From Pisolithus tinctorius (Eukaryota; Basidiomycota; Agaricomycetes; Boletales; Pisolithaceae), in contig JANFAH010000007.1 of the NCBI GenBank assembly GCA_024663395.1, forward strand, positions 744,001 through 808,000: a stretch of 64,000 nucleotides of DNA. Reading direction: 5' to 3'. A program made the translations under genes and the position numbers. Each line of letters begins with the position of its first letter. Position 1 is the first letter of the stretch. A model generated the notes under the pieces. The model saw only the letters and a list, made by a program, of their open reading frames with translations. It was not told the DNA's origin and searched no databases. Below, piece after piece: positions 21,573 through 33,037 of the stretch.

Positions 21573-22630
21573 CAGTTGTGGACAGACAAACACAATGATT
21601 TTGATTCTGGATTCCCATGACTTTTTGGGGGCAAACTAACACTTGATTCAGATGCTACAGGTGAAAATACATCAAAAAACAGTGGTCCAAAGTTTTTCCC
21701 ATGACTTTTTAGGGTGGCCAAAATTTTGGTTAGATTGAATGTGGTACTTAGGGTGTGGTAACATGTTATTGACCCTATATAAGGTAGGATTAAGAACCAC
21801 TTCAATGAACATCATGGCTTTCTGTGAGAGCTGATGGACATCAGGACCCTTCTTGTATTCCTTGGGGCATCTGAGTGACTGCTTTCATTGGGCAGCACAC
21901 TTTGCTTCTCTCAGAGGTAACCAAGTCTCACCAAGAGGGTCATCACCAGCACTAATGGCAAGGTTGACCAACTGAGCACAGAGATCAGCCTCACCAACAC
22001 CCATGACTTGGAATGTGGCATCATCATGTTCAAGCTCATCCTCTGACTCACTCTCACTGACTGTAAACTTCAAACTGTCAAGTACATTGGTGCATTTCCA
22101 CTCCAGTTCTTCATCTTCTGCCTCATGGCTGGGAGCATGAGATCATGTCCTCATGCATTTGCTTGTGTGCTGATCCTTGTCAGATTTGGGTGTATCAGGG
22201 AATGATACATTGCCTGTTTCAACAACAGCTGAGCTCTGGTTATGCAGACCAGCCATGTTGCATGCTACAGTGGGTTTTCAAGGGCATTCCTGCATCTAAG
22301 ATCAGCAATTCACATGACCACAAACCTCAGACTTGCTCAATTTTTTCTGCTCCTCACTAGTGTGACAGCTGTACCCTGACATTGCAATCATACTGTACTA
22401 GGCTAATGCTACTTATTCTGCTTTTTCCAGGATTTTTACAAATGCTTTTGGGGGCTGGCCACATTTTTGGGTCAAAATTTCAAAAACTTAGTATAACAAA
22501 AATTGGCTCATGCAGATTGCATTGTTATGTCCTAAATATGCCTAGTATACATTTGTAACACCCCTGGAATGTTGTGCCATATTGGAATAATTCAATGAGT
22601 AAAATTGTCATGTTTGTCTGTCCACAACTG
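21573..22630 (-). mobile_element. Tc1-like element nested in the DNA transposon
   Basis: 1058 bp with 20-bp perfect terminal inverted repeats (CAGTTGTGGACAGACAAACA). TA precedes the left end (21571-21572); the right side reads TC, probably a mutated TA. A minus-strand frame (22073-21885) encodes an acidic segment followed by AQLVNLAISAGDDPLGETW; I cannot assign it. It is probably a deletion derivative. Confidence 0.65.
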
Positions 22631-23599
22631 TCAAACAGGATATTTTGTGCATGACAGGCCCACCATGGTCCTTATTGGAAGAACTGGATGAGTCATTTTA
22701 TCAGTGATACATTGTACTGTTTTATGTGTTTCATCTTTTATTTTAGGATATAATTGTGGAATCTGTAGATAGACCTCAGTATGCTGACAAGCTACTGAGG
22801 GACTAAGTGCACAGCAGAGCAGAACAGCAAGAGGCCTGATGATGCAGCTAGGGCAGAGATGCTGAAAGATTGGAAAAACAAGTCAAGCACACTGGAAGGG
22901 AGTGGTCAGCTTGTCACCTATGAAACAATGTCAAAGAGAGACAAACTTGGATCTGTGCACAAGGCAGTCATGCCCACAAATGAACCTAAACAGCTCAGAA
23001 CCTTCACAACACCTCTACATATAACATGCCTACTTCACAGTTATTCTGTGGTAGAACAGGATATTTCAATACATTATTTATTTATCATGTTTTCTGGGAG
23101 ATAAGGTACTGTAATTTGACCTAGAACACTTGGCATGCTCTCAGTACCATGTTCTTGTACATAAAAATTGTAATTTAGCATGTCATGTTTTTAGAGAAAA
23201 CATTGAACTGCTGTTCTGTTTTTTTTTCAGGTGAACATTGAAAGACTTGGCCAAATGTTTTTATTATTATCATGTACAAAACATATATCATTTACTTTTG
23301 ATGTTCTATGTAACATTACATGTTCTTCAATGATCAGTGTGTTTAAATTATTTTGTGGTAAAGTATTTGATTAATGTATTGCGTAACATGTAGAAAACGG
23401 TACTAATAATTTTTTGGATGATTGTTTTTGGTTTTTGGTGGTGGGTCATGGTAATTGTTTTTCACCAATAAAACACTGTGTCATGTTTTCTGTCAGAAAC
23501 ACCTTTCAAAATTCAACATTATTGCCAGTTGTTTCAGCAGAGAACATGAGATAAAACAAAGTATCTTTTCAAAGATTTTTTTCCCTATGTTTGTACAAA

Positions 23600-24502
23600 T
23601 GTCATATCCATGACTCCCGGACTCGGACTCAGCCCAGTCCGGACCCCTAGCCCCTAACTCCGGTCAACTCCGGTCCTAGTCCAGCCTAGAAAACCCAATC
23701 CCGGCCCTAGATAACTCAACTCCGGCTTGCATAACTCAAGTCCGGTGTTTTACCCCTATCTCCGGTCCATTTCGGCCTCCCGGCCTCGCACTGCTCCACC
23801 CCGGTCCTCCTAGGTCCATGTCTGGGTCACCCGGACATAACTCCGGTCTGTTTCCCCTTGTTTGTACTATATTTAGTCTAGCCCATTCATCTGACTTTTG
23901 CTTACTGTACAAATCCTGTGTCTGACCCCGGTATGCCGGTCACCCGGACTTTAGCTATTAGTCTCTGCACAGCCTCTGTGGCTGTCCTCACCCTTGCTAA
24001 TCATCTTGCTAATAGCTTATTCACAAGTCTGGCTTTGTGTTCTTTACTCCGGACCAGCCTCATGTATTTAACCCCTGTACATACTTCATAGCACCCCAGT
24101 CAGAATATCAACTTAGTATTACCCTCAACTCCATGTTACCCCTTGATCTACTCTAAAGCTAAGGCCGAGCCTTAAGCTATCCCCGACCCCTGTCCCGGAC
24201 CTCTCCCCGGCTTGCATAAGGGTACAGCACATAAGCTGAGACCAAGGGAGGTAGATCCAACCCCGGACCAGCTTCCCCTTGTGCGCACTCCAAGACCGGT
24301 CGGTTTCCCACGCTACCGGCCTTGTTCCCGCGCTCCCGGCCTTAAGTCCGGTCCTCCGGACTTAGCCCCTAACCTCCGGCCTCGACTCTGGTCCAACCGG
24401 ACTTGGCCCCTGTCTCTCGGCCTTGACTTTGGCCACTCGGACTTAGCCCCTGTCACCCGGTCTTGAAGCCTGGTCACTCTGAGGGTAAACCTGTACTTCA
24501 CA
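23600..24502 (+). repeat. Solo LTR B, CpG-rich
   Basis: 903 bp, TGTCATATCC...CTTCACA, with a perfect duplication ACAAA (23595-23599, 24503-24507). It keeps many CCGG sites, unlike the older copies, so it is a late insertion into the right arm of the DNA transposon. Confidence 0.93.
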
Positions 24503-24534
24503 ACAAAGAAAATTGTAAAATGCTTGCTGTGGTA

Positions 24535-24710
24535 GGAGTATTGGATGTTTGGGCTGAAAAGCCCCTGAAAGGACTAACAGGGTCTGGAGAGTGCCTAGTG
24601 GTGCCCAAGGCAGCTAGTGCTGTCTGACAGTGAGTTCCACTGGCTGAGGTGGAGTCAGGGTTGGTGGCAGAACAGCCATGAGGAGGTTGGAAGCAAGTCT
24701 TTGTTGCCAT
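24535..24710 (-). pseudogene. gypsy-D Gag N-terminus
   Basis: ATG at 24710. The protein start MATKTCFQPPHG...PDSTSA...PFRGFS resembles the Gag start at 30403 (+) and the gypsy-C Gag at 42721. Confidence 0.7.
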
Positions 24711-24736
24711 GATGTGTTAGACCCACACAAGTAGCA

Positions 24737-24748
24737 AGTCTGAAATAC
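24737..24748 (-). other. gypsy-D self-primer-binding site
   Basis: AGTCTGAAATA (plus strand, 24737-24747) lies next to the 5' LTR. Ten of its 11 bases pair with the predicted RNA 5' end of the same LTR (24950-24960). Confidence 0.7.
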
Positions 24749-25283
24749 TGTCAAGTTCATGAAGTCCAGGTTTGAGGCTGGACTGGAGACCAAAGCTGGG
24801 GCAAGGCTGAGGGGTCAGGATCAGGAGGAAAGGCAGAGATACAGAGGGTGGACTGTTTGGACTTAGCAACTGAGGATGCAGCACTATTCCCTTGCATGGG
24901 TCTCAGTCTGAGTCTGAGGCCAGGGCAGGGTTATCAGAGTAACTTAGTTGATTTCAGACTGAGAGGATACAGGATGAGTATCTATGGGTTTACATACTGG
25001 AAGTAACTATAGTACAGAGACCAGTAATGCCAGTCTTGCAAGGATTGCTAAAGTGATTGGTAAGAATGGTATTAGTAATGTATGACAAAGATGACTGGAG
25101 ACTGGGACAGGGTACAAGGGTGGAACCAGGGACAAAGGCAGGTCAGGCTCAACTGAAATGACATGCACTGCAAAGCAGTGTTAGCCATGCTAGACTATTT
25201 GGAGGTAGGTGTTTGACAAGCCTGTGGCTGGACTGAACAAGTGCAAGGCCAAGTCCAGCCAGGGTTGAGACATGGTTATGACA
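24749..25283 (-). repeat. gypsy-D 5' LTR
   Basis: 535 bp from TGTCAAGTTC to GGTTATGACA. Other family D copies lie at 10176, 29113 and 44031. Confidence 0.9.
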
Positions 25284-25310
25284 TTTGGGCTCATGCCTCT
25301 TTGTCCTTTA

Positions 25311-25583
25311 TCAAGCAGTCCATATGGCCATTAGGGTCAGGTCAGGCACTGTAGTTGTGTTTCCTCCAACAACTTCCCATAGGTCTTGTATGTCAAGCAC
25401 CATGCAGATCCTTACTTTCCATGTCTGGAAATTTGAGCCATCATCATCAAGTGATGGTATGTCATAGAAATGACTCAAGGCCTGCTTAGCTTTTGCTGAT
25501 GAGGGGGTAGTGGTGGTTGAGGCAGTGGTTGTCAAAGCTGATGCCTTGGAGGGACTGGCTGTCAAAGCTGAAGGGTTTGACAT
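25311..25583 (-). pseudogene. copia-E Gag, N-terminal part
   Basis: From ATG at 25583, 90 codons: a Ser/Thr/Ala-rich start, then YDIPSLDDDGSNFQTWKVRI and LDIQDLWEVV, the typical N-terminal helix pattern of copia Gag. Gypsy-D truncates it at 25288. Confidence 0.75.
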
Positions 25584-25637
25584 TTTGTGAGCTTAAGGGT
25601 AGGGAAGATTTGTTTTTGTCTATAGTTCTGCAGGCTT

Positions 25638-25650
25638 GGGGCTCATAACC
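25638..25650 (-). other. copia-E primer-binding site (initiator tRNA-Met anticodon arm)
   Basis: GGGGCTCATAACC directly abuts the LTR, identical to the 3' part of the copia-1 site. Confidence 0.78.
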
Positions 25651-25918
25651 TTTTGAGAAGGGACTGAGGTTGCAGGGCTAACTAGAGTGTGAAAACTTAG
25701 TCTTTGAAGTAGGATGAAGCCTTTATTATTAACCAACCTAGAGTGCAAAAACTACTCAAGCTAGTAAGTAAAAGTAGGGTATAATGCCAGTAAGGAACAT
25801 TACCTCAGTCTTCGAAGTAGGACAAAGTCTGAGGTACAAGAAAAAATGAAGTGGCTAGAATGTATGGAATTATTACATAAGCAGTACTCACTGTACAGAA
25901 CAGCAGTATGTTCCAACA
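25651..25918 (-). repeat. copia-E 5' LTR
   Basis: 268 bp, followed on the right by the CCCTA duplication. Confidence 0.85.
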
Positions 25919-25923
25919 CCCTA

Positions 25924-26616
25924 GAGGATTGTTGTTGGTATGTATGTCATACAAACTCAGTGCATGAGTTTGTGGAACAGTACCCCTTCCTGACATTGAA
26001 GGATATTAAATCCATTGCAGCACTCAGGAAGTGCCACCTGCACTGGCACTAACCTTGCTTGTGTCTTATCTGCATCTTTCAACAATGGAAACACATCGCA
26101 GTGGGAGATAAGTTTCATGGTAGCACTCCCATAGTGTGTAGTCTATTGTGCACTCTCTACCAATAGTGTCCATCATGCCTTGTGTAAAGTCAGTGTCCTG
26201 GTCTGAGAAGTACTAATGCTGTTGTAAGTACTCTACCCTAAAGTCTGTGTGATGATGCATGTGGTGAAGCATTGACAGTACCCTATGATCACTGCATATG
26301 CATTTACAGACCACTGAGTGCAGGGCTAGACAATTCCCTGTGTACTTTTTGATATTGCAACACCCCCCATGGGTGGTCTGAATTTGTTCAATCTATACAT
26401 TGCACTGTCAAGAAGTTCTGGGCTCAAATTACTACAGGATTTTAACAAGAAAGTCTTCAAAGTGGCACATTCTCCTGAACTTTTAGCAGAGGATGACCAT
26501 CTACAACACCTTGATTGGCAGACAAGGGGGTGGTGGCAGGAGATGATGATGAAGACACTGGATGATCAGATGATGCACTAGATTACAACTATGTCAGCAA
26601 TGGACACAGTAACTAC
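25924..26616 (+). pseudogene. Helitron-type helicase remnant
   Basis: The frame 26369-26581 gives LFNLYIALSRSSGLKLLQDFN...PELLAEDDHLQHLD, the C-terminal motif VI region of the Pif1-like helicase of fungal Helitrons (N-x-YIALSRS, then a short tail). The upstream sequence (25924-26060) is open but unassigned. No Rep domain or Helitron ends are seen. Confidence 0.6.
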
Positions 26617-29028
26617 TGTTAAGTACAGGTTTACCCTCAGGTAACCAGGCTTCAAGACTGGGTGACAGGGGCTAAGTCCAGGTGACCAAAGTCAAGGCTG
26701 GGAGACAGGGGCCAAGTCTGGTTGGACCAGAGTTAAGGCTGGAGGTCAGGGGCTAAGTCTGGAGGACTGGAGTTAAGGCCAGGAGTGTGGGAACAAGACC
26801 AGGACTGTGGGAAACTGGCCAGTCTCAGAACATGCACATGGGGAAGCTGGTCCAGGGTTGGATCTACCTCCCTTGGTCTCAGCTTACAGTGAGGGACAAA
26901 AGCGTTGCAATGTTTGTGAGGTGTGAGTTGTTGCTGATGTAGCTCAGGCTATTCTGCACAGATAATCGTGATACCTATACCATTGGAAAGGGGTGACTCT
27001 AAGCTTTCCAGAGCACTAAGGATCAGTCCAAACAAAGCAATACATGCCAAGATACACCCTATTCTTTCCGAAAAGTGCATTGCAACGCTTTTGTCCCTGA
27101 CTGGTGAAATCATGAAATGTGACCTTTTGATGGGATTGTGGGCATGGAGGATGGGAAAAAATGATTACATAATAAACCAGATGATCATCCAGATGATTTG
27201 TCAGCATGTAAACAATGACAAACATTGGACTTGTACCATTAATCCTCCCTCTTTTACCACAACTCATGAAATCATCTCTCTAGCTCACATGGTCATTTTC
27301 TCAAGGAATTCTTATCAAATACTGGTGGCCACCACAGTTCCATCAGTATAACATGCTCTCAGAACCATCAGTCCCTTAAAAAACCTGCTGTCAGTCATTT
27401 CCTGGACTGTTTCCCCCCCATGCCTGATGTATTCTAGGACTAATCAGTACTTGGAAGGCTGAAAATGTTATGGAGGTCAATCTGGCACTTCAGAACATGA
27501 TGTACAAACCAGTCCCCTCTCAACCAATGTATTTCTGGCACAGGAACACTGATATGGAAGTTAGGGCAAGACAAAATCCTCTTTACCCCTGGGTGTCATC
27601 AGAAGGATATGCTACTGAACTGCCATGGAGCAGAATCCTGTGCTTCCATCTGGCCATGAATATTGCCTTTGGTCACATATGACCAAATAATCCTTCCCCA
27701 GTCATCTACAGTTCAGATCAGAGCAAGATCTAGTGAACCCTCTTATGGTGCTCAGAGCACAAGGAGGTTTTGTCTCACCCCAACTTCCATATCAGTGTTC
27801 CTGTGCCAGAAATACATTGGTTGAGAGGGGACTGGTTTGTACATCATGTTCTGAAGTGCCAGATTGACCTCCATAACATTTTCAGCCTTCCAAGTACTGA
27901 TTAGTCCTAGAATACATCAGGCATGGGGGGGAAACAGTCCAGGAAATGACTGACAGCAGGTTTTTTAAGGGACTGATGGTTCTGAGAGCATGTTATACTG
28001 ATGGAACTGTGGTGGCCACCAGTATTTGATAAGAATTCCTTGAGAAAATGACCATGTGAGCTAGAGAGATGATTTCATGAGTTGTGGTAAAAGAGGGAGG
28101 ATTAATGGTACAAGTCCAATGTTTGTCATTGTTTACATGCTGACAAATCATCTGGATGATCATCTGGTTTATTATGTAATCATTTTTTCCCATCCTCCAT
28201 GCCCACAATCCCATCAAAAGGTCACATTTCATGATTTCACCAGTCAGGGACAAAAGCGTTGCAATGCACTTTTCGGAAAGAATAGGGTGTATCTCGGCAT
28301 GTATTGCTTTGTTTGGACTGATCCTTAGTGCTCTGGAAAGCTTAGAGTCACCCCTTTCCAATGGTATAGGTATCACGATTATCTGTGCAGAATAGCCTGA
28401 GCTACATCAGCAACAACTCACACCTCACAAACATTGCAACGCTTTTGTCCCTCACTGTATGTGTTGTACCCTTATGCAAGCCAGGGAGAGGTCCAGGACA
28501 GGGGCCAGGGATAGCTTGAGGCTTGGCCTTAGCTATTGAGTAGACTTGGAGAGTAGTACAGAGTTGGGGGTAATACTTAGTTGACATTCTGACTGGAGTG
28601 CTATGAAGTATGTACATGGGTTAAATACATGAGGGTGGTCCAGGGTAATGAACATAGAGCCAGACTTGTTGGTAAGCTATTAGCAAGAGGATTAGCAAGG
28701 TAGGACAGCCACAGAGGCTGTGCCAAGACTAATAGTCTAAGTCCAGGTGACTGGCATAACTGGAGTTGGAACAGATTTTGTACAGTAAGCAAAAGTCAGA
28801 TGAAAGGCCTAGACTAAATATAGTACAAGCATAGGAAAACAGACTGGAGTTATGTCCAGGTGACCTGGACATGGACCTGGGAGGACCAGGGTGGAGCAGC
28901 ACAAGGCCAGGAGGCTGGAATGGACTGGAGATAGGGGTAAAATACTGGACTTGAGTTATTTAGGCCAGAGTTGGGTTTCTTAGGGCTGGAGTTAGGTTTT
29001 CTAAGCTGGACCAGGACTAGATATGACA
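26617..29028 (-). repeat. Solo LTR B, split by palindromic element
   Basis: TGTTAAGTAC...ATATGACA with a perfect duplication ACTAC (26612-26616, 29029-29033). It is CpG-decayed and has a deletion near its right end compared with the LTR at 33514. Confidence 0.9.
26887..28457. mobile_element. Palindromic Tc1/mariner-type element 2
   Basis: 1571 bp flanked by TA (26885-26886, 28458-28459). Tips are CAGTGAGGGACAAAAGCG. Arms of about 700 bp are almost perfect inverted copies: the same 127-codon frame is readable at 26968-27351 (+) and 27993-28376 (-) with one residue different. The centre (about 27582-27760) is not palindromic except around GGTCACATATGACC. It shares its inner core with element 1 but has different outer 200 bp. 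Confidence 0.9.
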
Positions 29029-29112
29029 ACTACTTGCTATGCTAGGTCACACATTTTGCAGAGCAGTGCCCTCTTTCTAGCACTTGATCTATGTTCCTGC
29101 ACCATGGCATGT

Positions 29113-30362
29113 TGTCATGACCATGCCTTGACCCCAGACTCAGCCTTGCACTCATCCAGTCTGGCCTCAGCCCCAACAATCCTTTACCCCCAGTAGGTCT
29201 AGCACAGTAGGCACTGCTTTGCAGTGCACATCATTTCAGTTGAGCCTTTCCCAGTCTTGTCCCCAGTCCTCCCTGTCCTGGTCTCCAGTCACCTTAGTCA
29301 TACATTACTAATATCATTCTTACCAATCACCTTAGAAATCTTTGCAAGACCAGCATTACCAGTCTCTGTACTATAGTTACTTCTAGTATGTAAGCTCTCA
29401 GGTATTCAGCCTGTATGCCCTCAGTCTGAAATCAAATAAGTCTCACCTGATATCCCCACCTTGGCCTTGGACTTGGACTGTGACCCATGCAAGGGAATAG
29501 TGCTGTGCCATCAGTTGCTAAGTCCAATCAGTCCACCCTCTGTACCTCTGCTCTTTCCCCTGATCCCAACCCCTCAGCCTCACACCAACTTTGGTCTCTG
29601 TGTCAAGTCCAGGCCTACTCCGATCAACTCCGATGCTATATAAGGTCTAGAGAGTGGTTCAGCAGCAAGTCTGACATGAAGGAACAGAACTCTGACTAGT
29701 GGAGTGGTAGCAGGAATGAAGGCCACTGAGACACAGGCAGAGTGGAGTGAGGGTGTCAGGTTTAGCTCATGCACTACCCCCTTGCACGATCTCAGCCCTC
29801 ATATTTCAGAGGGAGAGTATAGATGGAGAGTTGGAGATAACTCCAACAGGCAGAAGATGGAATCAGAGGGAGTAGGAACTAAGTTGATATTTGTACTGAG
29901 GGATGGCAGAGTATGATACATGCTTTTATACTACTACAGAGGTACAGTAACCAGAATCAGAACTGACATACAGAGACTCATAAAATTTCAAGTAAAACTT
30001 CCCAGACAACAAATGAAGGGTAGATGGAGGACATATGAGTGGGTAACATAGGACATCCAAAAAAGGAAACAGTCCAGGTGCTGGACCACGTGCTGCAGAG
30101 TACCTGACTGTGTGCTGTCAAGGAGAAGTCCAAAGGTAGTCACATGACCCCTCAGAGAACAGTCCACCCAGTCCAGTAAGAGAGCAACACAAGTCCAACA
30201 GTAGTTGGAGCAGAGATGGTTCATAGACAACAGAAGGTGGGCGGAGTTGGTGTGGAGTGAGCAAACAACTGGCGGAAAAGGGTGCAGAGTTAGTGATGAT
30301 GCAGGATGAATGCATGGTCATGACACTCTGGTCTGGTCTTGAACCCAGACTTCATGGTCTTG
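29113..30362 (+). repeat. LTR D (5' LTR of a truncated element)
   Basis: Starts TGTCATGACC. Interrupted at 29601-30325 by LTR A and resumed to about 30362, where GTATTTCAGACT (the family primer site) follows. So this was the 5' LTR of a plus-strand family D element that is now truncated at about 30485. The 29034-29112 gap before it holds nothing recognisable. Confidence 0.8.
29601..30325 (-). repeat. Solo LTR A
   Basis: 725 bp with a perfect duplication CTCTG (29596-29600, 30326-30330). It splits LTR D. Confidence 0.92.
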
Positions 30363-30402
30363 AAAGTATTTCAGACTGGCCACTTGTGTGGGTCTAATAC
30401 AA

Positions 30403-30485
30403 CATGGCAACTAAGACTCATTTCCAACCCCCCCCCCCCCCCATGGCTGCACTGCCACCAACGCTGAATCTGCCTCAGCCAGTGG
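30403..30485 (+). pseudogene. Family D Gag N-terminal fragment
   Basis: ATG at 30403 gives MATKTHFQP, as at 24710. A run of about 16 C breaks the frame straight after, and element identity is lost near 30485. Confidence 0.6.
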
Positions 30486-31441
30486 ACCTTGCCATACCAC
30501 CTTGAGGCCATCATGCCAATAAAGGATGAGCAGATCTTTTGTTTGATATGACTCTACTTTAATTTCTTGAAAATGCCAACATGGGACTTCAGGCAAAGAT
30601 TATTGACAATATGTGCACAGAGATCCTTGGCAGTGTTGAATGAAATGGGGAAATCTTTCATCTATTTAACAGTGAGTATTCACACATGTGCTGGATGAGT
30701 GTGCTCACATGTTGTAGATGTAAGTAAGCATTGATCCCCTTCTGTGATAACACACCACTTGCCAGCCAGTTGGTGAGTTCCCACTCACCCTTTGATGCAA
30801 ATTGATAATAAATGTTTTCAGAGTCATATATATGTGCAAATTCATCTTGGTCCATGCACTGAAGATGATTCTAGCCTCCTTTGAGGCTCTTGCCCTGGTT
30901 TGGATGATATGTTCATACACATGGAGCTGATGCTGAAGGGGGGAGAGTTTCAGGAGGTTTGTAGTGGGTTTCATCTTCAAGGGAATGGTGAATGTTTGTG
31001 TGGTTGCTGTTCTTGCTATTGTTGTCACTATCATCAAATGGGTTGTCAAAGTTCCTATTTGTGTCAACTAGAGAATTTAAATGTTAACTGCATAAAGATT
31101 GTTGAATGCTACACACCATCATTAGCAGCATCAACATCATTGAGGTATTCATCTCCAAAGGGTGACCCTACAGGCTCCATGCTGGGTAGGATTTAAACAA
31201 GCCACTGCCCACATGGCCCTGGCCCAGACAGATGCTGCATCACAGCATCCCCTGTGGTAAACAGTGTATTGCAGTTAGGGCAAGTGAAGCCAGTATTAGC
31301 TAGGGCAGGAAGAGTGAATAAGGGATCTGAGGTGGCCATTCTGATACTGAAGTCCTGGGTTACTGTTCTGCCTCTTTTTACATGGGTCATGAAATTTTGA
31401 AAGTGGATAATGGGCAGGCTTACCAGGGGAATAAGTGACAA
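30486..31441 (-). pseudogene. KDZ/Plavaka-type transposase relic, N-terminal part
   Basis: Starts (31441 leftwards) with an open frame containing a C2H2-like finger TCPNC...VMQHLSGPGPC. It continues with a YYQFASKGEWELTNWLASG segment and LPEVP-like CWHFQEIKVE...YQTKDLLILYWHDGLKVV, motifs I associate with the N-terminal half of Agaricomycete Plavaka/KDZ transposases. Several TGA/TAG stops. It is a second copy, unrelated in position to the C-terminal relic at 869-7614. Confidence 0.6.
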
Positions 31442-31685
31442 GGATCATCATTGAGGGGATCTGCAATCAGTGGTTTACATGTGTCCCTGACCCATGAGTA
31501 GTGATATAGGATTAGGGTTAGGAGTTGTGCTCCCCAAACCACCTTCTACCACTAAGTGCACTAGTACTGGTGCCAATATGTCCATGTAGTCATCAGAAAA
31601 TTGCTCAATCAGCACACCACAATGCAGTCAATTTGCCCTTCCATTGACCCCCCCTTCATTGAAAACAAATTCATATGGTGAGCCC
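31442..31685. other. Unassigned flank of gypsy-C
   Basis: Nothing recognisable. It continues at 43304 on the other side of gypsy-C. Confidence 0.5.
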
Positions 31686-31690
31686 TCCAC

Positions 31691-32250
31691 TGTTAAGTCT
31701 GGTTTGTCACTGGTCCAAAGCTGGTCTGGAGTCTGGTTGGGGGTCGGAGGGGAATACAAGATACTAGGGGGTTTTGGACTATTGGACTTAGTGACTGGGT
31801 AGCAGCACTATTCCCTTGCATGGGCCATAGTCCAGTTAAGAGACAGAAACAAGATGAGACCAGGTTAGACAAGACTTGTTTGATTTCAGACTGAGGCTAA
31901 ACAGATTTTCCTATGGCTTAAATACTAAAGGTAAAGTAAGTGTAACATAGCACTGGTACAGCAGTGATTGGTAAACTGATTGGTAAGTAAGATGTTACAA
32001 AGAATGTTATCAAGCAAAGTATGAACAAAGGATTACCAAGAACCAGGGCAGGACTAGTGGCTGGGTCAGGTATTACACCAGTCTGGTACCAACTGAGTGG
32101 ACAGCTTGATTGAGCACTGCCTTGCAGTGCCTCATGAGCTAACATGTTTCTGGGTCAAAGAGTCAAAGCTGGGACCAGGGCAAGGGTTGGACAGGACCAG
32201 TCAAGACTGGGGTAGAGCTGGTCTAGGGTAGTCTAGACATGGTCATGACA
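31691..32250 (-). repeat. gypsy-C 3' LTR
   Basis: 560 bp, TGTTAAGTCT...GGTCATGACA, followed by the polypurine tract (minus strand CCAAGAGGGGGATAC). Confidence 0.9.
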
Positions 32251-32382
32251 GTATCCCCCTCTTGGAGCCAAGCCCATGAGGCTCCAATGAGGACAATGCT
32301 GAGAATGAAACTTTGGTGTCTGACCTTGCAAACTGGTGGACTTAAGACCAGCCCACCTCAGGTTTAGTTCCCCCACTTTGAC

Positions 32383-33006
32383 ATGTCTATTTGCTGGTCC
32401 AGAACCCCCTACAATCAAGACCCCCTGCCTGACCTGACCCAGGCAACAAGTGAAGAGCTGCAGTTAGGCAGCAATGATGACAAGCAGGCCATCTGGGGCA
32501 AGTTGGCTGAGCATAAGAGGTGTAAGGCAAAGGTGCAGGAGGAAGCCCAGCTCACTGAAGAAGCCTGGTTGGAGGCTGAGAGGCAGGAGCAAGCCCAGCT
32601 CAAGGAAGAGAGGGTGCATGCAGAGGCTGAGGCACAAAGGGTAGAGGCTGTACACAAAGCTGAAGAGGCAAGGAAGGCAGAGGAGAGCCAGCAGGCAGAT
32701 GCCCTGGTAGGTAGCTCAACTGGGGCCAGGTCAAACATTCAGGTGATGAACCCTTGGTAAGTCCCTTATTCAGCTGTAATGGTTTTGCTAATGCCCTTTA
32801 CCAGGTGTCTTTGTTGTGACCAGACCAACATGGTCTGCATTTGCTCCACTGATAGCAAGAAGTGGCATCTGGCCTGCAATCAGTGTAATGAGCTGAAGGA
32901 ACACTGCTGGTGGCTGGTTGAGGGTGAGACTGGTCAGGGGGCTGGCCTGGCTGTCAACAAGGGCAAGAGGAAAGCTGACATGACATCCCCTCACACTGGT
33001 GAGAAG

Positions 33007-33037
<31 letters not shown>

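Larger units (their letters stand above)
20335..24531. mobile_element. CACTA-like non-autonomous DNA transposon with long TIRs
   Basis: The ends are CACAGCAAGC...GCTTGCTGTG, with a 3-bp duplication GTA (20332-20334, 24532-24534). The first 28 bp of the two ends match perfectly, and about 385 bp at each end (20335-20720 and 23213-24531 without the LTR) are inverted copies at lower identity. A CACNN tip and 3-bp duplication fit the CACTA superfamily. The original length without the LTR B insertion is about 3.3 kb. No transposase is visible. Excising it with one GTA leaves a continuous gypsy-D gag frame. Confidence 0.85.
10117..25283 (-). mobile_element. gypsy-D, chromodomain Ty3/gypsy element, heavily nested
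   Basis: Minus-strand element: 5' LTR (24749-25283), self-primer site, gag (24710 leftwards), protease-RT (18807-17277), RNase H (14700-13320), integrase plus chromodomain (13305-11842), an accessory gene on the opposite strand (10615-11656), polypurine tract, and a truncated 3' LTR ending at 10476. All coding parts are broken by CpG-type stops and insertions. The left boundary is uncertain (10117 or about 10176). It lies inside copia-E. Confidence 0.85.
9472..25918 (-). mobile_element. copia-E, second Ty1/copia element, disrupted
   Basis: Two 268-bp LTRs (9472-9739 and 25651-25918) in the same orientation, flanked by a perfect duplication CCCTA (9467-9471 and 25919-25923). Next to the right LTR lie the initiator-Met type primer site and the Gag start, so transcription runs leftwards. 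Most of its own coding sequence is lost, and gypsy-D with all its nested insertions now fills the interior. Confidence 0.82.

Noticed and set aside
26968..28376. Two identical 127-codon genes on opposite strands
   Set aside because: They are the two arms of one palindromic element. No domain is recognisable and the frame is not kept in element 1.
30427..30442. Functional poly-C tract
   Set aside because: It sits in a dead Gag fragment, where slippage expansion is the simplest cause.
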